A DNA stretch of 64,000 bases from UTCHB3 sp964431385 (GTDB lineage: Bacteria > Bacteroidota > Ignavibacteria > Ignavibacteriales > Ignavibacteriaceae): assembly GCA_964431385.1 (NCBI GenBank), contig CAYSJM010000010.1, positions 17,896-81,895 on the forward strand, given 5' to 3'. The translations under genes were made by a program, and so were the position numbers. Shown here one piece after another: positions 54,286 to 62,982 of the stretch. Below the pieces are notes generated by a model, which saw nothing but the letters and a program-made list of their open reading frames with translations, made no database searches and was not told the DNA's origin. Position 1 is the stretch's first letter, and the number at the start of each line of letters is the position of its first letter.

Positions 54286-56202
54286 TTATTTAATCAGCAG
54301 GGTTTTTATCACCCCGTTTGAATTACCGTTCTCAATTTTGATATAGTAGGCACCACTTGCAAAACCGGATGCATCCCATCTCCATTCATGTCTTCCGGGA
54401 AGTGTCTCACCAACAAAATGAGAGTGAACCAATTCGCCTAACTGATTGTAAACAAAAATCTTAACCACCGCTGTTTCACTCGTTTTGTAAGTGATGGTTG
54501 TTACAGGATTGAAAGGATTAGGATAATTCTGCACCATCAATCCACTCTCGGGAACCACAGTAATATTCTCTTTCTCAATTGATGTAACCACCACATCAGG
54601 TGATTTTTTTCTATCAATCATGACCATCCCGGCGTCTGACATTACATATTTTCCAACCTGTGCACCCTCGTTACCAAGTTCTATAACTTTGTGATATCCA
54701 TGTGGCAGCTTGAAGCTTCCAAGATGATACCAACCCTGTTTTCCCGGATTTTGCTGATTCACAATGATCGTCGAGTCTCCATTTTTGCTCGAAACCACAT
54801 ATTTAACCGCATTGGAGAAAGAAAATGAAGGGATTAAATAAACATAAAGGTTATACCAGGCTTCTGTTGGTATTTCGTAATAATATTCGAGTTTTGAGGG
54901 CTGAGCCGTGCCTGTCCTTGTGATACCACCACGAAAACCCGGGACGGGTAAATTTTCCCAAAGCCCTGTTCTTACTACATTTGCAGAATCCTCACTTACT
55001 ACATAACCTTTTGGTCTTCTGTTAAAATTTCGTCCGGGCATATCCGCATGTGCCTGGTAGTAGGTAGCTTTTAAGGTGTCACCCAACCGATTGTTGTTTT
55101 TACGCAACCCCTCATAAAAGAAAAAACCCTCGCCTTTCACTCCGTTTTGTCTGTTCGCCTGGAGTGATTGGAGTAAAAACTGTGGATCGATTGTGTAACT
55201 TCCCACATTCATCAGAACACCTGCAAATGTAATCCCTTTTTTTGCAGGATCGATGTGCGAAAGTGAATTATTCAACTCATACTGATAGTCCATAAAATTA
55301 TATCTGTAGAGTTGAGGTAAAAACTGGTCAACGATGCCACTATTCACCCAGGTTTTTGAATCCTGTAAATATTGGTCATAAGCCCAAGGATAAATGCTCG
55401 GTGATGAAGCCACAAAAATGTGTGAATCGATATTTTTCACACTGTCCCGCACCCTGCGATAAAAATCGTTTAATTTGTCAGCTCGCCATCTTTTCCAGGC
55501 AATATCATTGTAATCTGCAGGTGGTGAAGCACCATTATGGTCTAATTTATATAACGCCACCGTTACCGAATCATAACCACATTCTACGGGAAGTGCCGGC
55601 ATTCTGTCGGAATATTCAATCCCATCAATGTCATATTCATTCATTACTTCCCTTGTCAGACCGATTATCATATTTTGAACTTCCGGATTTATCCCCGACA
55701 TCCAGTCAAATCCATTTTTCACACATATATCACCGTTTAGGTGTCTTGCAGCCCATTGAGGATATCTTTGAAGAATGTGCCCCCCATAGGGTGGAGTTCC
55801 CCCTGAATAGAAAGAAGAAAAACCATATTCGAACCATGGGTAAACTTCAATCCCCACTCTGTGAGCTTCCAAAACAACGGTTTCGAGTGGGTCTCTCCCC
55901 GAGAATGAAGGATCGATGAGAAAACCAAATAGAGAGTCCATGATACTACTTGGGTACTGAGTATATCCACCATTCCAAACCACAGGAATAACCGAGTTAA
56001 CATTTATTGATGCAAGGTAGTCCATCGCTTCTGAAATATTCTTCTCGGTAAATAAGACTTGTGAATCGATATCGGTTAATTTTACCCCACGAAATTCACT
56101 GTTTTGTGCTCGGGTAATTGAAAATAGTGGAAGAATGAGTAGGATTAATACTAAAAATTTATTTATTTTTAACTCATGTGATAGAAATTGTAGCATAATC
56201 AT
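54286..56202 (-). CDS. Secreted GHL10-type (DUF187-like) glycosidase with T9SS sorting domain
   Basis: 638 residues. Signal peptide after a short lead (KINKFLVLILLILPLFSITRAQ); Met1 or Met3 may be the start. Residues 30-430 form a TIM-barrel of the YngK/GHL10 type: EFRGVKLTDIDSQVLF, IPVVWNGGYTQYPS, VGIEVYPWFEYGFSS, the acidic IDGIEYSDRMPALP region and DQFLPQLYRYNF. A beta-sandwich domain follows and the tail (QNYPNPFNPVTTITY to the end) is a T9SS sorting domain. Related proteins act on cell-wall or other glycans, with unsettled chemistry. Diverges from sthA across 47 bp. Confidence 0.86.
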   Translation of the reverse strand: MIMLQFLSHELKINKFLVLILLILPLFSITRAQNSEFRGVKLTDIDSQVLFTEKNISEAMDYLASINVNSVIPVVWNGGYTQYPSSIMDSLFGFLIDPSFSGRDPLETVVLEAHRVGIEVYPWFEYGFSSFYSGGTPPYGGHILQRYPQWAARHLNGDICVKNGFDWMSGINPEVQNMIIGLTREVMNEYDIDGIEYSDRMPALPVECGYDSVTVALYKLDHNGASPPADYNDIAWKRWRADKLNDFYRRVRDSVKNIDSHIFVASSPSIYPWAYDQYLQDSKTWVNSGIVDQFLPQLYRYNFMDYQYELNNSLSHIDPAKKGITFAGVLMNVGSYTIDPQFLLQSLQANRQNGVKGEGFFFYEGLRKNNNRLGDTLKATYYQAHADMPGRNFNRRPKGYVVSEDSANVVRTGLWENLPVPGFRGGITRTGTAQPSKLEYYYEIPTEAWYNLYVYLIPSFSFSNAVKYVVSSKNGDSTIIVNQQNPGKQGWYHLGSFKLPHGYHKVIELGNEGAQVGKYVMSDAGMVMIDRKKSPDVVVTSIEKENITVVPESGLMVQNYPNPFNPVTTITYKTSETAVVKIFVYNQLGELVHSHFVGETLPGRHEWRWDASGFASGAYYIKIENGNSNGVIKTLLIK

Positions 56203-56249
56203 GTAATCTATTTATATATTAATCTACAAAAATACAGAAATTTTCATTA

Positions 56250-57638
56250 GTGAACGAACAACAAATGCCTCATAATTTTGACTTCGATTGTATTGTCATA
56301 GGTAGCGGACCGGGTGGTGAAGGTGCTGCCATGAAACTGGTAAAAGCCGGAAAAAAGGTCGCAATTGTCGATTCTTTCCCTCGAGTCGGGGGTAGTTGCA
56401 CTCATACGGGAACCATTCCAAGTAAAAGTTTGAGGCAGGAAATTCAACGAATTGCTGAGATTGGAAGGACTGCCGGAGTAAACTACCAGGATGTCTTGCG
56501 GAATACACAGAGAGTGGTCGATCAACAAGTTGACCTCCGTTTTGGCTTTTACAAAAGAAATTATGTGGATGTGATTAACGGATGGGCAAGATTTTCAGAT
56601 GAACATACGCTCGACATCGAACTGGGAAATGGTGGTTTTGAACGCTTCACTTCAGAATATTTCATCCTTGCGACCGGTTCAAGACCATACCATCCCGAAG
56701 ATGTTGATTTTAGCCATCCGAGAATTTTGGATAGTGATACTATTTTAACCACTCCACTTAATTTTCGCTCGATTGCGATTTACGGTGCCGGAGTAATTGG
56801 TTGCGAATACGCCTCAATTTTCAGAGGTCTCTCGATAAAGGTGAATCTTATTAATACCCGAGACAGGTTACTCACATTTCTTGACGATGAAATTAGTGAT
56901 GCCCTCTCATACCATCTCCGCGAAAATGGAGTCTTGATAAGGAATAAAGAGGAATACTTGAAAGTGGTGCCTGAGGAAAATTCCGTATCTATTCACCTCG
57001 AGTCGAACAAAGTGATAAATTCAGATGTCTTGCTCTGGGCACAAGGTAGAACGGGAAACTCAAAGTCCCTTGATGTAAATAAACTGGGAATTGAAACAGA
57101 TTCACGCGGTTCCATAGCTATTAATGATAAACATCAGACTGTTCTGCCGCACATCTACGCGGTTGGTGATGTTTGTGGATACCCTTCACTGGCGAGTGCT
57201 GCTTATGATCAAGGAAGATTTGCTGCCACACATATTATTGAAGGTAAATGTGAAAATCAGCTTCTGAATTTTATTCCAACTGGTATTTACACTATCCCCG
57301 AAATCAGTTCTATCGGTAAAACGGAAAGAGAATTGACGAGGGATAAAATACCTTATGAAGTGGGGCACTCATTTTTTAGACATCTCGCCCGGGCACAAAT
57401 AACAGGACACAAAACCGGCATGCTGAAAATTCTTTTCCATCGTGAAACTCTAGAAATTCTGGGGATTCATTGTTTTGGTACTAATGCGAGTGAGATTATC
57501 CACATCGGGCAAGCAATAATGGTACAAAAAGGAGAAGCAAATTCACTTATGTATTTTATCAACACTACTTTTAACTATCCAACAATGGCGGAGGCGTACA
57601 GAGTTGCCGCCCTTAACGGTTTAAATAGAGTACGATAG
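56250..57638 (+). CDS. sthA: Soluble pyridine nucleotide transhydrogenase, SthA-type
   Basis: 462-residue flavoprotein of the disulfide-reductase fold. FAD motif VIGSGPGGEGAAMKL, the active-site strand GGSCTHTGTIPSKSLR, the NAD(P) motif IYGAGVIGCEYASIFRGL, the FAD motif HIYAVGDVCGYPSLAS, and C-terminal dimer interface TTFNYPTMAEAYRVAAL. The second redox cysteine of lipoamide dehydrogenases is Thr, as in SthA, which moves hydride between NADPH and NAD+. The frame begins with GTG at 56250; ATG 56265 (MPHNFDFDC) is an equally good start. The histidine kinase gene begins one base after its stop. Confidence 0.88.
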   Translation: MNEQQMPHNFDFDCIVIGSGPGGEGAAMKLVKAGKKVAIVDSFPRVGGSCTHTGTIPSKSLRQEIQRIAEIGRTAGVNYQDVLRNTQRVVDQQVDLRFGFYKRNYVDVINGWARFSDEHTLDIELGNGGFERFTSEYFILATGSRPYHPEDVDFSHPRILDSDTILTTPLNFRSIAIYGAGVIGCEYASIFRGLSIKVNLINTRDRLLTFLDDEISDALSYHLRENGVLIRNKEEYLKVVPEENSVSIHLESNKVINSDVLLWAQGRTGNSKSLDVNKLGIETDSRGSIAINDKHQTVLPHIYAVGDVCGYPSLASAAYDQGRFAATHIIEGKCENQLLNFIPTGIYTIPEISSIGKTERELTRDKIPYEVGHSFFRHLARAQITGHKTGMLKILFHRETLEILGIHCFGTNASEIIHIGQAIMVQKGEANSLMYFINTTFNYPTMAEAYRVAALNGLNRVR

Positions 57639-57639
57639 C

Positions 57640-60600
57640 TTGAAATCGCTCGTTCTATTCCTGTTTCTCTTTCTATTAACTTTTCCGGTAAAGTCGCAAC
57701 AGTACGAAGTGCACAAATATGGGATAAGAGAAGGACTTAGCATAGAACTGACTAAATCCGTCACACAGGATACATTTGGTTTCATTTGGGTGGCAACTGA
57801 TGAAGGGATTGCCCGATTTGATGGATACAGATTTAAGTCTTACAACTCGTTTCCCGAAATTGCATTTTCAAAAGAGATAATCCGACGCAAAAATGGTAAT
57901 CTCCTCTCTGTTTCCGATCTTGGTATCTTTGAAATCACTCCTCGCCTCGATTCAGCTATCGTTAGACTCATAGCAAAAGGCTCACGCGAATTTAGTCTTA
58001 ACAATATTTGGTTTCCAAAAAATATTTTCGAATCTAAAGACGGATCAATTTTTACGAGTGAACAGGGTGCTATTGTAAAAATTAAAAATGGGAAGTTTAA
58101 AAAATATCTTCTGCAGAAGGAAGATTATTCATTTAACTTTTTGAGAGCCCACTATTTTTGTGAACTGGAATCGGGTGAATTAATTGTAATCACCCACAAT
58201 GGAGGGATTTATCTTTTTGATTTTAATTCCGACAAACTCATTTCAATCGGTAAAGTTAATTCTGCCACCAATATCTCTGCTGTCCAATATATCGGAAATC
58301 TAAAATTTGTACTTGGAAATAACCTTGGTATAACTAAAGTCGAGTTGAAAAAAGAGGATGACAGGGGCTACAAAATATCAAATTCAAAAAGATATTTCCC
58401 GGAATTGAATGTCTCGTGTTTGCTATTTGAAGACAGTGTGATGGTCGTGGGAACCTGGGATAGAGGACTCTATTCATTTAAGCTGAAAAAAGAATTCGAG
58501 GAACTGCAAAAATTAAGTGCCGTTGGTGATATAAAAATCAACAACCTGTTTGCAGGTCAAGGTAACGATGTATGGTTATGCACTGAATCCGGCTTGATTT
58601 TACTGAATTATAGCCTGTTCAATCGTCTCGTTCCGACTGAAATTAAGCAGTACATCCAAGATATCATCACCATAAAAGACAACAAATCGTTTATCTCAGA
58701 TGGTAACTCACTCTATAGAGTAAATCTCAAGGGACCTGTCGGGTCTGCAGAACTTGTTTACTCCGCCCCAAATCTTGTGATTATTAGTATTTGCAGATTT
58801 AAGGATGGAGTACTTGCATCTCTTTCGGACGGTGAATTAATCTATATTTCCGATAAAGGTGAACAACAATCAATTCAGATTGAGAAAAAGGGAAAGTTTT
58901 TCAAGTATCTTGGCTATGGTGAAAATGAAGATATCTGGATGATTGAAGAGGGTGCAAAAGAGATTACAAACTTGAAAATGGATTTAACCGTAAAACACTA
59001 CGATGTCTCACACTGCCCTATTGATGCTTACAGTATCATTTCTACAAATGAGAAAGGTGAGACTTTTGCAGCAGGTACCGGAAAGAATATTTCGTTAATA
59101 AAATTTGATCCAAAAACCGACAAATTCAACCCGGTAAAATTGGAAACAAATGGTTCAGTAAAGGGTGAGATAACGGTTAATGATATCGATTATGATCGTG
59201 CAAACAGTCCAGTGCTTGCTACAACAAATGGTGTGTTTTATATTGCCAACGGGAAACTCCTCCCCCTCGATCCATCCTTTGCCGGAATGAATGCAAGATC
59301 AATCACAGTGGATGGAGTTAACCAGAATTATTGGGTCGGCACTTCTGATGGTCTTTATCTGTACGATGGACAAAGTATCTCGCATTTTGATGTGATATCC
59401 GGGCTTCCAAGTAAGACGATTGGCAGTCGAACACTTACTATCGACCCTTCAGGGAATATTTGGGTTGGAACAGCAGAAGGTGTTGCCGTAATGAAGGGAG
59501 TTTTTAAGATAAGTCTGTCAGAGAGTCCTAAACTCATCCTTTCAAATAAAAAAAATGGTCTAAATTTTAGTTTTTATGACAAATCGATCGAAGTACCGGA
59601 GGGTGAAAATTGGTTTATAAGAGCTTCTAATTTTTCATACCCGGCACGATCAACTCTGTATCAATATCGTTTTTCAAAAGATGATGAGTGGATAAATCTT
59701 TCTGAGGGCAACATCATCCCCCTTGAAGACATCGGATCAGGAACATTCACTGTTGAAGTCAGAGCCCGTGAACATGGAAACCACTCCTGGAGTTTAATTT
59801 CAAGAATGGAATTTACCATTCTCGCACACTGGTATAAGAGGTGGTGGGCATTGCTGATCTGGAGTATTTTGGCGATTGCCTTGATCTACGCTGCAGCACG
59901 ATTTTATGCAAGAAATCTGCAAAAAGAAAACCTTACCCTCGAAAAACTTGTAAGTGAACGAACAGCGGAGCTTTCAAGTAAAAATTCAGAGTTGGAAAAA
60001 AGTCAAAATGAGATTGTCTCTAAGAATAAGGCTCTTGAAGAACTTCTCATTGAGTTGAGGGAGATTAATTCTACAAAAGATAAAATGTTCTCCATTATTT
60101 CTCACGATCTTAAAAATCCTTTTACAACAATTATGGGATTTGCCGAGATTCTGAAAGACGATATTGAAGAGATGACCCAACCTGAAGTTAATGATTTTAT
60201 TTCAAGAATTCATCGAACTTCCAGAAGAACTTATGAGTTGCTGGAAAATCTACTCGGTTGGAGCAGAGCCCAGTCAGACAGTTTAACAATTTCAAAAATC
60301 GAAGTAAATATTCGGTCTATAGCTAAAAAAGTGACTGACCTTGCTACCGACACAGCAACTGAAAAAGAACTCACCCTTAAAACCGAAATTGAGGAAAACC
60401 TTAAAGTATTTGCAGATCCAAATGCTTTAGAAACTATTCTCAGAAATCTGGTTATGAATGCCATTAAATTTTCCATGCAAGGAAAAGAGATAACCATAAA
60501 GGCAACTCAAATTGATTCAGTTGTGAAAATCAGTGTGGAAGATCAAGGTGTGGGAATGGATGAAGAAACTATTGGTAAACTCTTCAGAAACGACTTACAT

Positions 60601-60765
60601 TATTCGACCAGCGGCACCCAACAGGAAAGAGGAACGGGACTCGGTTTGATTCTCTGCAAAGAACTCGTGGAAAAACATGGTGGTACTATGACTGTAAAAA
60701 GTAAACCGGCAGAAGGAAGTATCTTTACCTTTACTCTGCCGGTTCAACAATTGGATCAGGTTTAA
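57640..60765 (+). CDS. Sensor histidine kinase with periplasmic Reg_prop beta-propeller and Y_Y_Y domain
   Basis: 1041 residues from a TTG codon one base after the sthA stop; it gives a good signal peptide (MKSLVLFLFLFLLTFPVKSQ). Residues 20-630 are Reg_prop propeller repeats (TQDTFGFIWVATDEGIARFDG, GTSDGLYLYDG, DPSGNIWVGTAEGVAVM), about 640-725 a Y_Y_Y domain, about 734-754 the membrane helix, then a coiled coil. The kinase core follows: phosphoacceptor His822 in IISHDLKNPFT, N-box NLVMNAIKFS, G1 EDQGVGMD and G2 GTGLGLILCKE. It lacks the receiver and AraC output of typical hybrid regulators, and no response regulator is nearby. Coupling with sthA suggests a link to redox or nutrient status, but the signal is unknown. 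Confidence 0.9.
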   Translation: MKSLVLFLFLFLLTFPVKSQQYEVHKYGIREGLSIELTKSVTQDTFGFIWVATDEGIARFDGYRFKSYNSFPEIAFSKEIIRRKNGNLLSVSDLGIFEITPRLDSAIVRLIAKGSREFSLNNIWFPKNIFESKDGSIFTSEQGAIVKIKNGKFKKYLLQKEDYSFNFLRAHYFCELESGELIVITHNGGIYLFDFNSDKLISIGKVNSATNISAVQYIGNLKFVLGNNLGITKVELKKEDDRGYKISNSKRYFPELNVSCLLFEDSVMVVGTWDRGLYSFKLKKEFEELQKLSAVGDIKINNLFAGQGNDVWLCTESGLILLNYSLFNRLVPTEIKQYIQDIITIKDNKSFISDGNSLYRVNLKGPVGSAELVYSAPNLVIISICRFKDGVLASLSDGELIYISDKGEQQSIQIEKKGKFFKYLGYGENEDIWMIEEGAKEITNLKMDLTVKHYDVSHCPIDAYSIISTNEKGETFAAGTGKNISLIKFDPKTDKFNPVKLETNGSVKGEITVNDIDYDRANSPVLATTNGVFYIANGKLLPLDPSFAGMNARSITVDGVNQNYWVGTSDGLYLYDGQSISHFDVISGLPSKTIGSRTLTIDPSGNIWVGTAEGVAVMKGVFKISLSESPKLILSNKKNGLNFSFYDKSIEVPEGENWFIRASNFSYPARSTLYQYRFSKDDEWINLSEGNIIPLEDIGSGTFTVEVRAREHGNHSWSLISRMEFTILAHWYKRWWALLIWSILAIALIYAAARFYARNLQKENLTLEKLVSERTAELSSKNSELEKSQNEIVSKNKALEELLIELREINSTKDKMFSIISHDLKNPFTTIMGFAEILKDDIEEMTQPEVNDFISRIHRTSRRTYELLENLLGWSRAQSDSLTISKIEVNIRSIAKKVTDLATDTATEKELTLKTEIEENLKVFADPNALETILRNLVMNAIKFSMQGKEITIKATQIDSVVKISVEDQGVGMDEETIGKLFRNDLHYSTSGTQQERGTGLGLILCKELVEKHGGTMTVKSKPAEGSIFTFTLPVQQLDQV

Positions 60766-62982
60766 TTAGTTTATTATTTCAATTATCTCACCTTTATACG
60801 CAAACCTTACATTTCTGCCAAGTGAAAGTATCTGAGCTGCTTCCTTATCAGCAAACGCAAGTTCAAAGTATTCACCCGATTCAAATTTAATCTTTTTGAG
60901 TTTCATATTACCGGGTTTCTCAAGTTTTGAATCGATCCATACTCCGTTGTTTTCGTAGAATGCTCTACCGGCAGCATCTGATAAATTTATCGTTTGATAC
61001 TGACCTGACTTGTTATCCTTGTCAACATTTCTTTTCTCGACATCTCTGTGGTTTAACTGATCAGCTCCCGAGTAGTCTCGAATTGTCTCACTTGCAGTTG
61101 TACTGCCTTTCCCTTCACTGTTCTTCATCCCATCAAATTCTTCTTTGAATACTTGCGGATTCGCCTCAGGAAATCCACCTGCATCTTTAAGATTTGGTGC
61201 GAGTGGGGGTCGCGGTGTCCCGGAAAGTTGTTCATCTTCAAGAATAAGATAAGCTGTGTAAGGAGTTATTAGACCATATTTTTTAGCAAGAAAAACTACT
61301 TCATCTATCAATTCTTTTGATTCACCATTCAACCTGATAAGATCGAGCAAGTGCCCCACTCTTCTCATCGACCAAATTACCGGAATGAATGAATAAGTAT
61401 CGTCATCTGAAATTGTTATTTCCTTCTCAAATTTTATCTCTTTTCCGTTTCGCTTTCCGGTTATAATAATCTTCCCCGAACTTCCCTCGGCTACAATTCC
61501 GGCAAGGGTTAAAACTCCGCCCTTAAAGATGTCGATGCGATTGTTTGGATAAGATTTACTGAATTTAATGTTACCGGAAGTTGTAACACTAACATCTGTG
61601 AGAATCGGGAATTCAATTTTTTCGAAGAAACTGCTAATATTCACTTCTATTTCATTGTTGGGGGGTGAATAATTTCTTACTCCACCGGTTTTTAATGCGA
61701 TTTTATCTAAAAGATGAATATTAATGTCGTAACCGATTCCAAAAGTGAAAATCCTTTTTCCTGAAACCAGTGAGGAATCGAGCTTTGCAACAAGTTTGAT
61801 ATCATCTCTTTCACCTATGGTTGGTTTTCCATCGGTGATGAAGACAACATAAAAGGGTCGGTTCTTCTCCCCTTTTTCACTAAGTGCAAGTTTTAATGCC
61901 TCTTCAATATTGGTGCCACCGAGTGCCTCCAATTTTTTAATTTTTTGTTCAGCATTCTCTTTATTTTTTTTGTCAGCTTTCATAAAGCTGCCAAATACTT
62001 TTTCTGCTTCTGTACCAAATTTCACTATCTGAAAATTATCTTTGTCTCTAAGTCGATTTATGCAATAAATCAAGGATGATTGTGCAGCAGTTAATTTTTC
62101 ACCTGCCATGCTACCCGAGATGTCCAAAACAAATACAACATCTTTTGGGACATACTCAGCCGGAAATTCTGACTCATCAACGGTGAAATTCAACAGAAAA
62201 AACTTCTCTTTATCAGAAGAAGTGTACGACATCAAGTCTATTACACTTCCCTTTGCAATCGTGTGTATAACAAGGAGATAATCTTTATCCGGTTTTACAT
62301 TATTCTCTTTATACACCGATTTGTAATAAAAATCATTGACTCGTTCACTTTTAGTCTCGTGCGTCGGCGAATAAATTCCATTAATTTTGTTTTTGTTTTT
62401 TATTTCAACAGAAACCGAAACTTTTTCAAGGGCTTTTGATGAAAATTTTTCGGTATTGAGAGGATATAAATATTTGAATGTGCCACCGTCAAATTCAAGT
62501 GTCTGGAAATACTCGATCTCGATTCTTCGTTCTGATTTTGGCTCAATCGGAAATATCTTTAGCGTGTAGATGTTTCTTCCCGAATATTCAAGAAGTGCAG
62601 GATCTTTACTCTTGGAGACAATCTCTTGATAAAGTTTTCTTGCTTTATCAGCATCAAGCAATTCAGCTTTATATTCCTTACCATTAATGTACATCTTAAA
62701 GCCGGTTATCACGGCTCCTTCGGGAATTGGAAATATATATTGACCCTCAAGTCTCTGATTTAAAGGATTAAAAAAGACCTGGTCAATTTTGGTTTTCGCT
62801 GTGAATCCATCGATTGTAACATTAACATCGTGATATTTTACTTCCAGCGGAAATGGATCTCTCCAACCCGGATTAGGACGAGGACCGGGAGACGGAGGCT
62901 CTGGTATAATGATAAAGCCGTCCGCAAATAATTGCGGAACGGCTATCATTAAGATGATGAAAAATTTATTCAGTGATTTCAT
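60766..62982 (-). CDS. Exported VIT and von Willebrand A domain protein
   Basis: 738 residues: signal peptide (MKSLNKFFIILMIAVPQLFA), VIT domain at about 45-165 (VNVTIDGFTAKTKIDQVFFNP, FPIPEGAVITGFKMYING), vWA domain at about 280-450 with an intact metal site (FVLDISGSMAGEKL, GGTNIEEAL, VFITDGKPTIGERDD), then beta-rich and low-complexity Glu/Asp/Lys tail. This is the inter-alpha-trypsin-inhibitor-like arrangement found in many exported bacterial proteins; it probably binds proteins or forms surface complexes. It converges on the kinase gene with no gap and overlaps the upstream vWA gene by 4 bp (ATGA). Confidence 0.88.
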   Translation of the reverse strand: MKSLNKFFIILMIAVPQLFADGFIIIPEPPSPGPRPNPGWRDPFPLEVKYHDVNVTIDGFTAKTKIDQVFFNPLNQRLEGQYIFPIPEGAVITGFKMYINGKEYKAELLDADKARKLYQEIVSKSKDPALLEYSGRNIYTLKIFPIEPKSERRIEIEYFQTLEFDGGTFKYLYPLNTEKFSSKALEKVSVSVEIKNKNKINGIYSPTHETKSERVNDFYYKSVYKENNVKPDKDYLLVIHTIAKGSVIDLMSYTSSDKEKFFLLNFTVDESEFPAEYVPKDVVFVLDISGSMAGEKLTAAQSSLIYCINRLRDKDNFQIVKFGTEAEKVFGSFMKADKKNKENAEQKIKKLEALGGTNIEEALKLALSEKGEKNRPFYVVFITDGKPTIGERDDIKLVAKLDSSLVSGKRIFTFGIGYDINIHLLDKIALKTGGVRNYSPPNNEIEVNISSFFEKIEFPILTDVSVTTSGNIKFSKSYPNNRIDIFKGGVLTLAGIVAEGSSGKIIITGKRNGKEIKFEKEITISDDDTYSFIPVIWSMRRVGHLLDLIRLNGESKELIDEVVFLAKKYGLITPYTAYLILEDEQLSGTPRPPLAPNLKDAGGFPEANPQVFKEEFDGMKNSEGKGSTTASETIRDYSGADQLNHRDVEKRNVDKDNKSGQYQTINLSDAAGRAFYENNGVWIDSKLEKPGNMKLKKIKFESGEYFELAFADKEAAQILSLGRNVRFAYKGEIIEIIN

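Noticed and set aside
55356..55919. 187-residue reading frame on the plus strand
   Set aside because: Antisense shadow of the GHL10-type secreted gene; composition is not protein-like.
56250..57638. Dihydrolipoamide dehydrogenase
   Set aside because: The second redox-active Cys is replaced by Thr in GGSCTHTGTIPSK, the pattern of SthA transhydrogenases.
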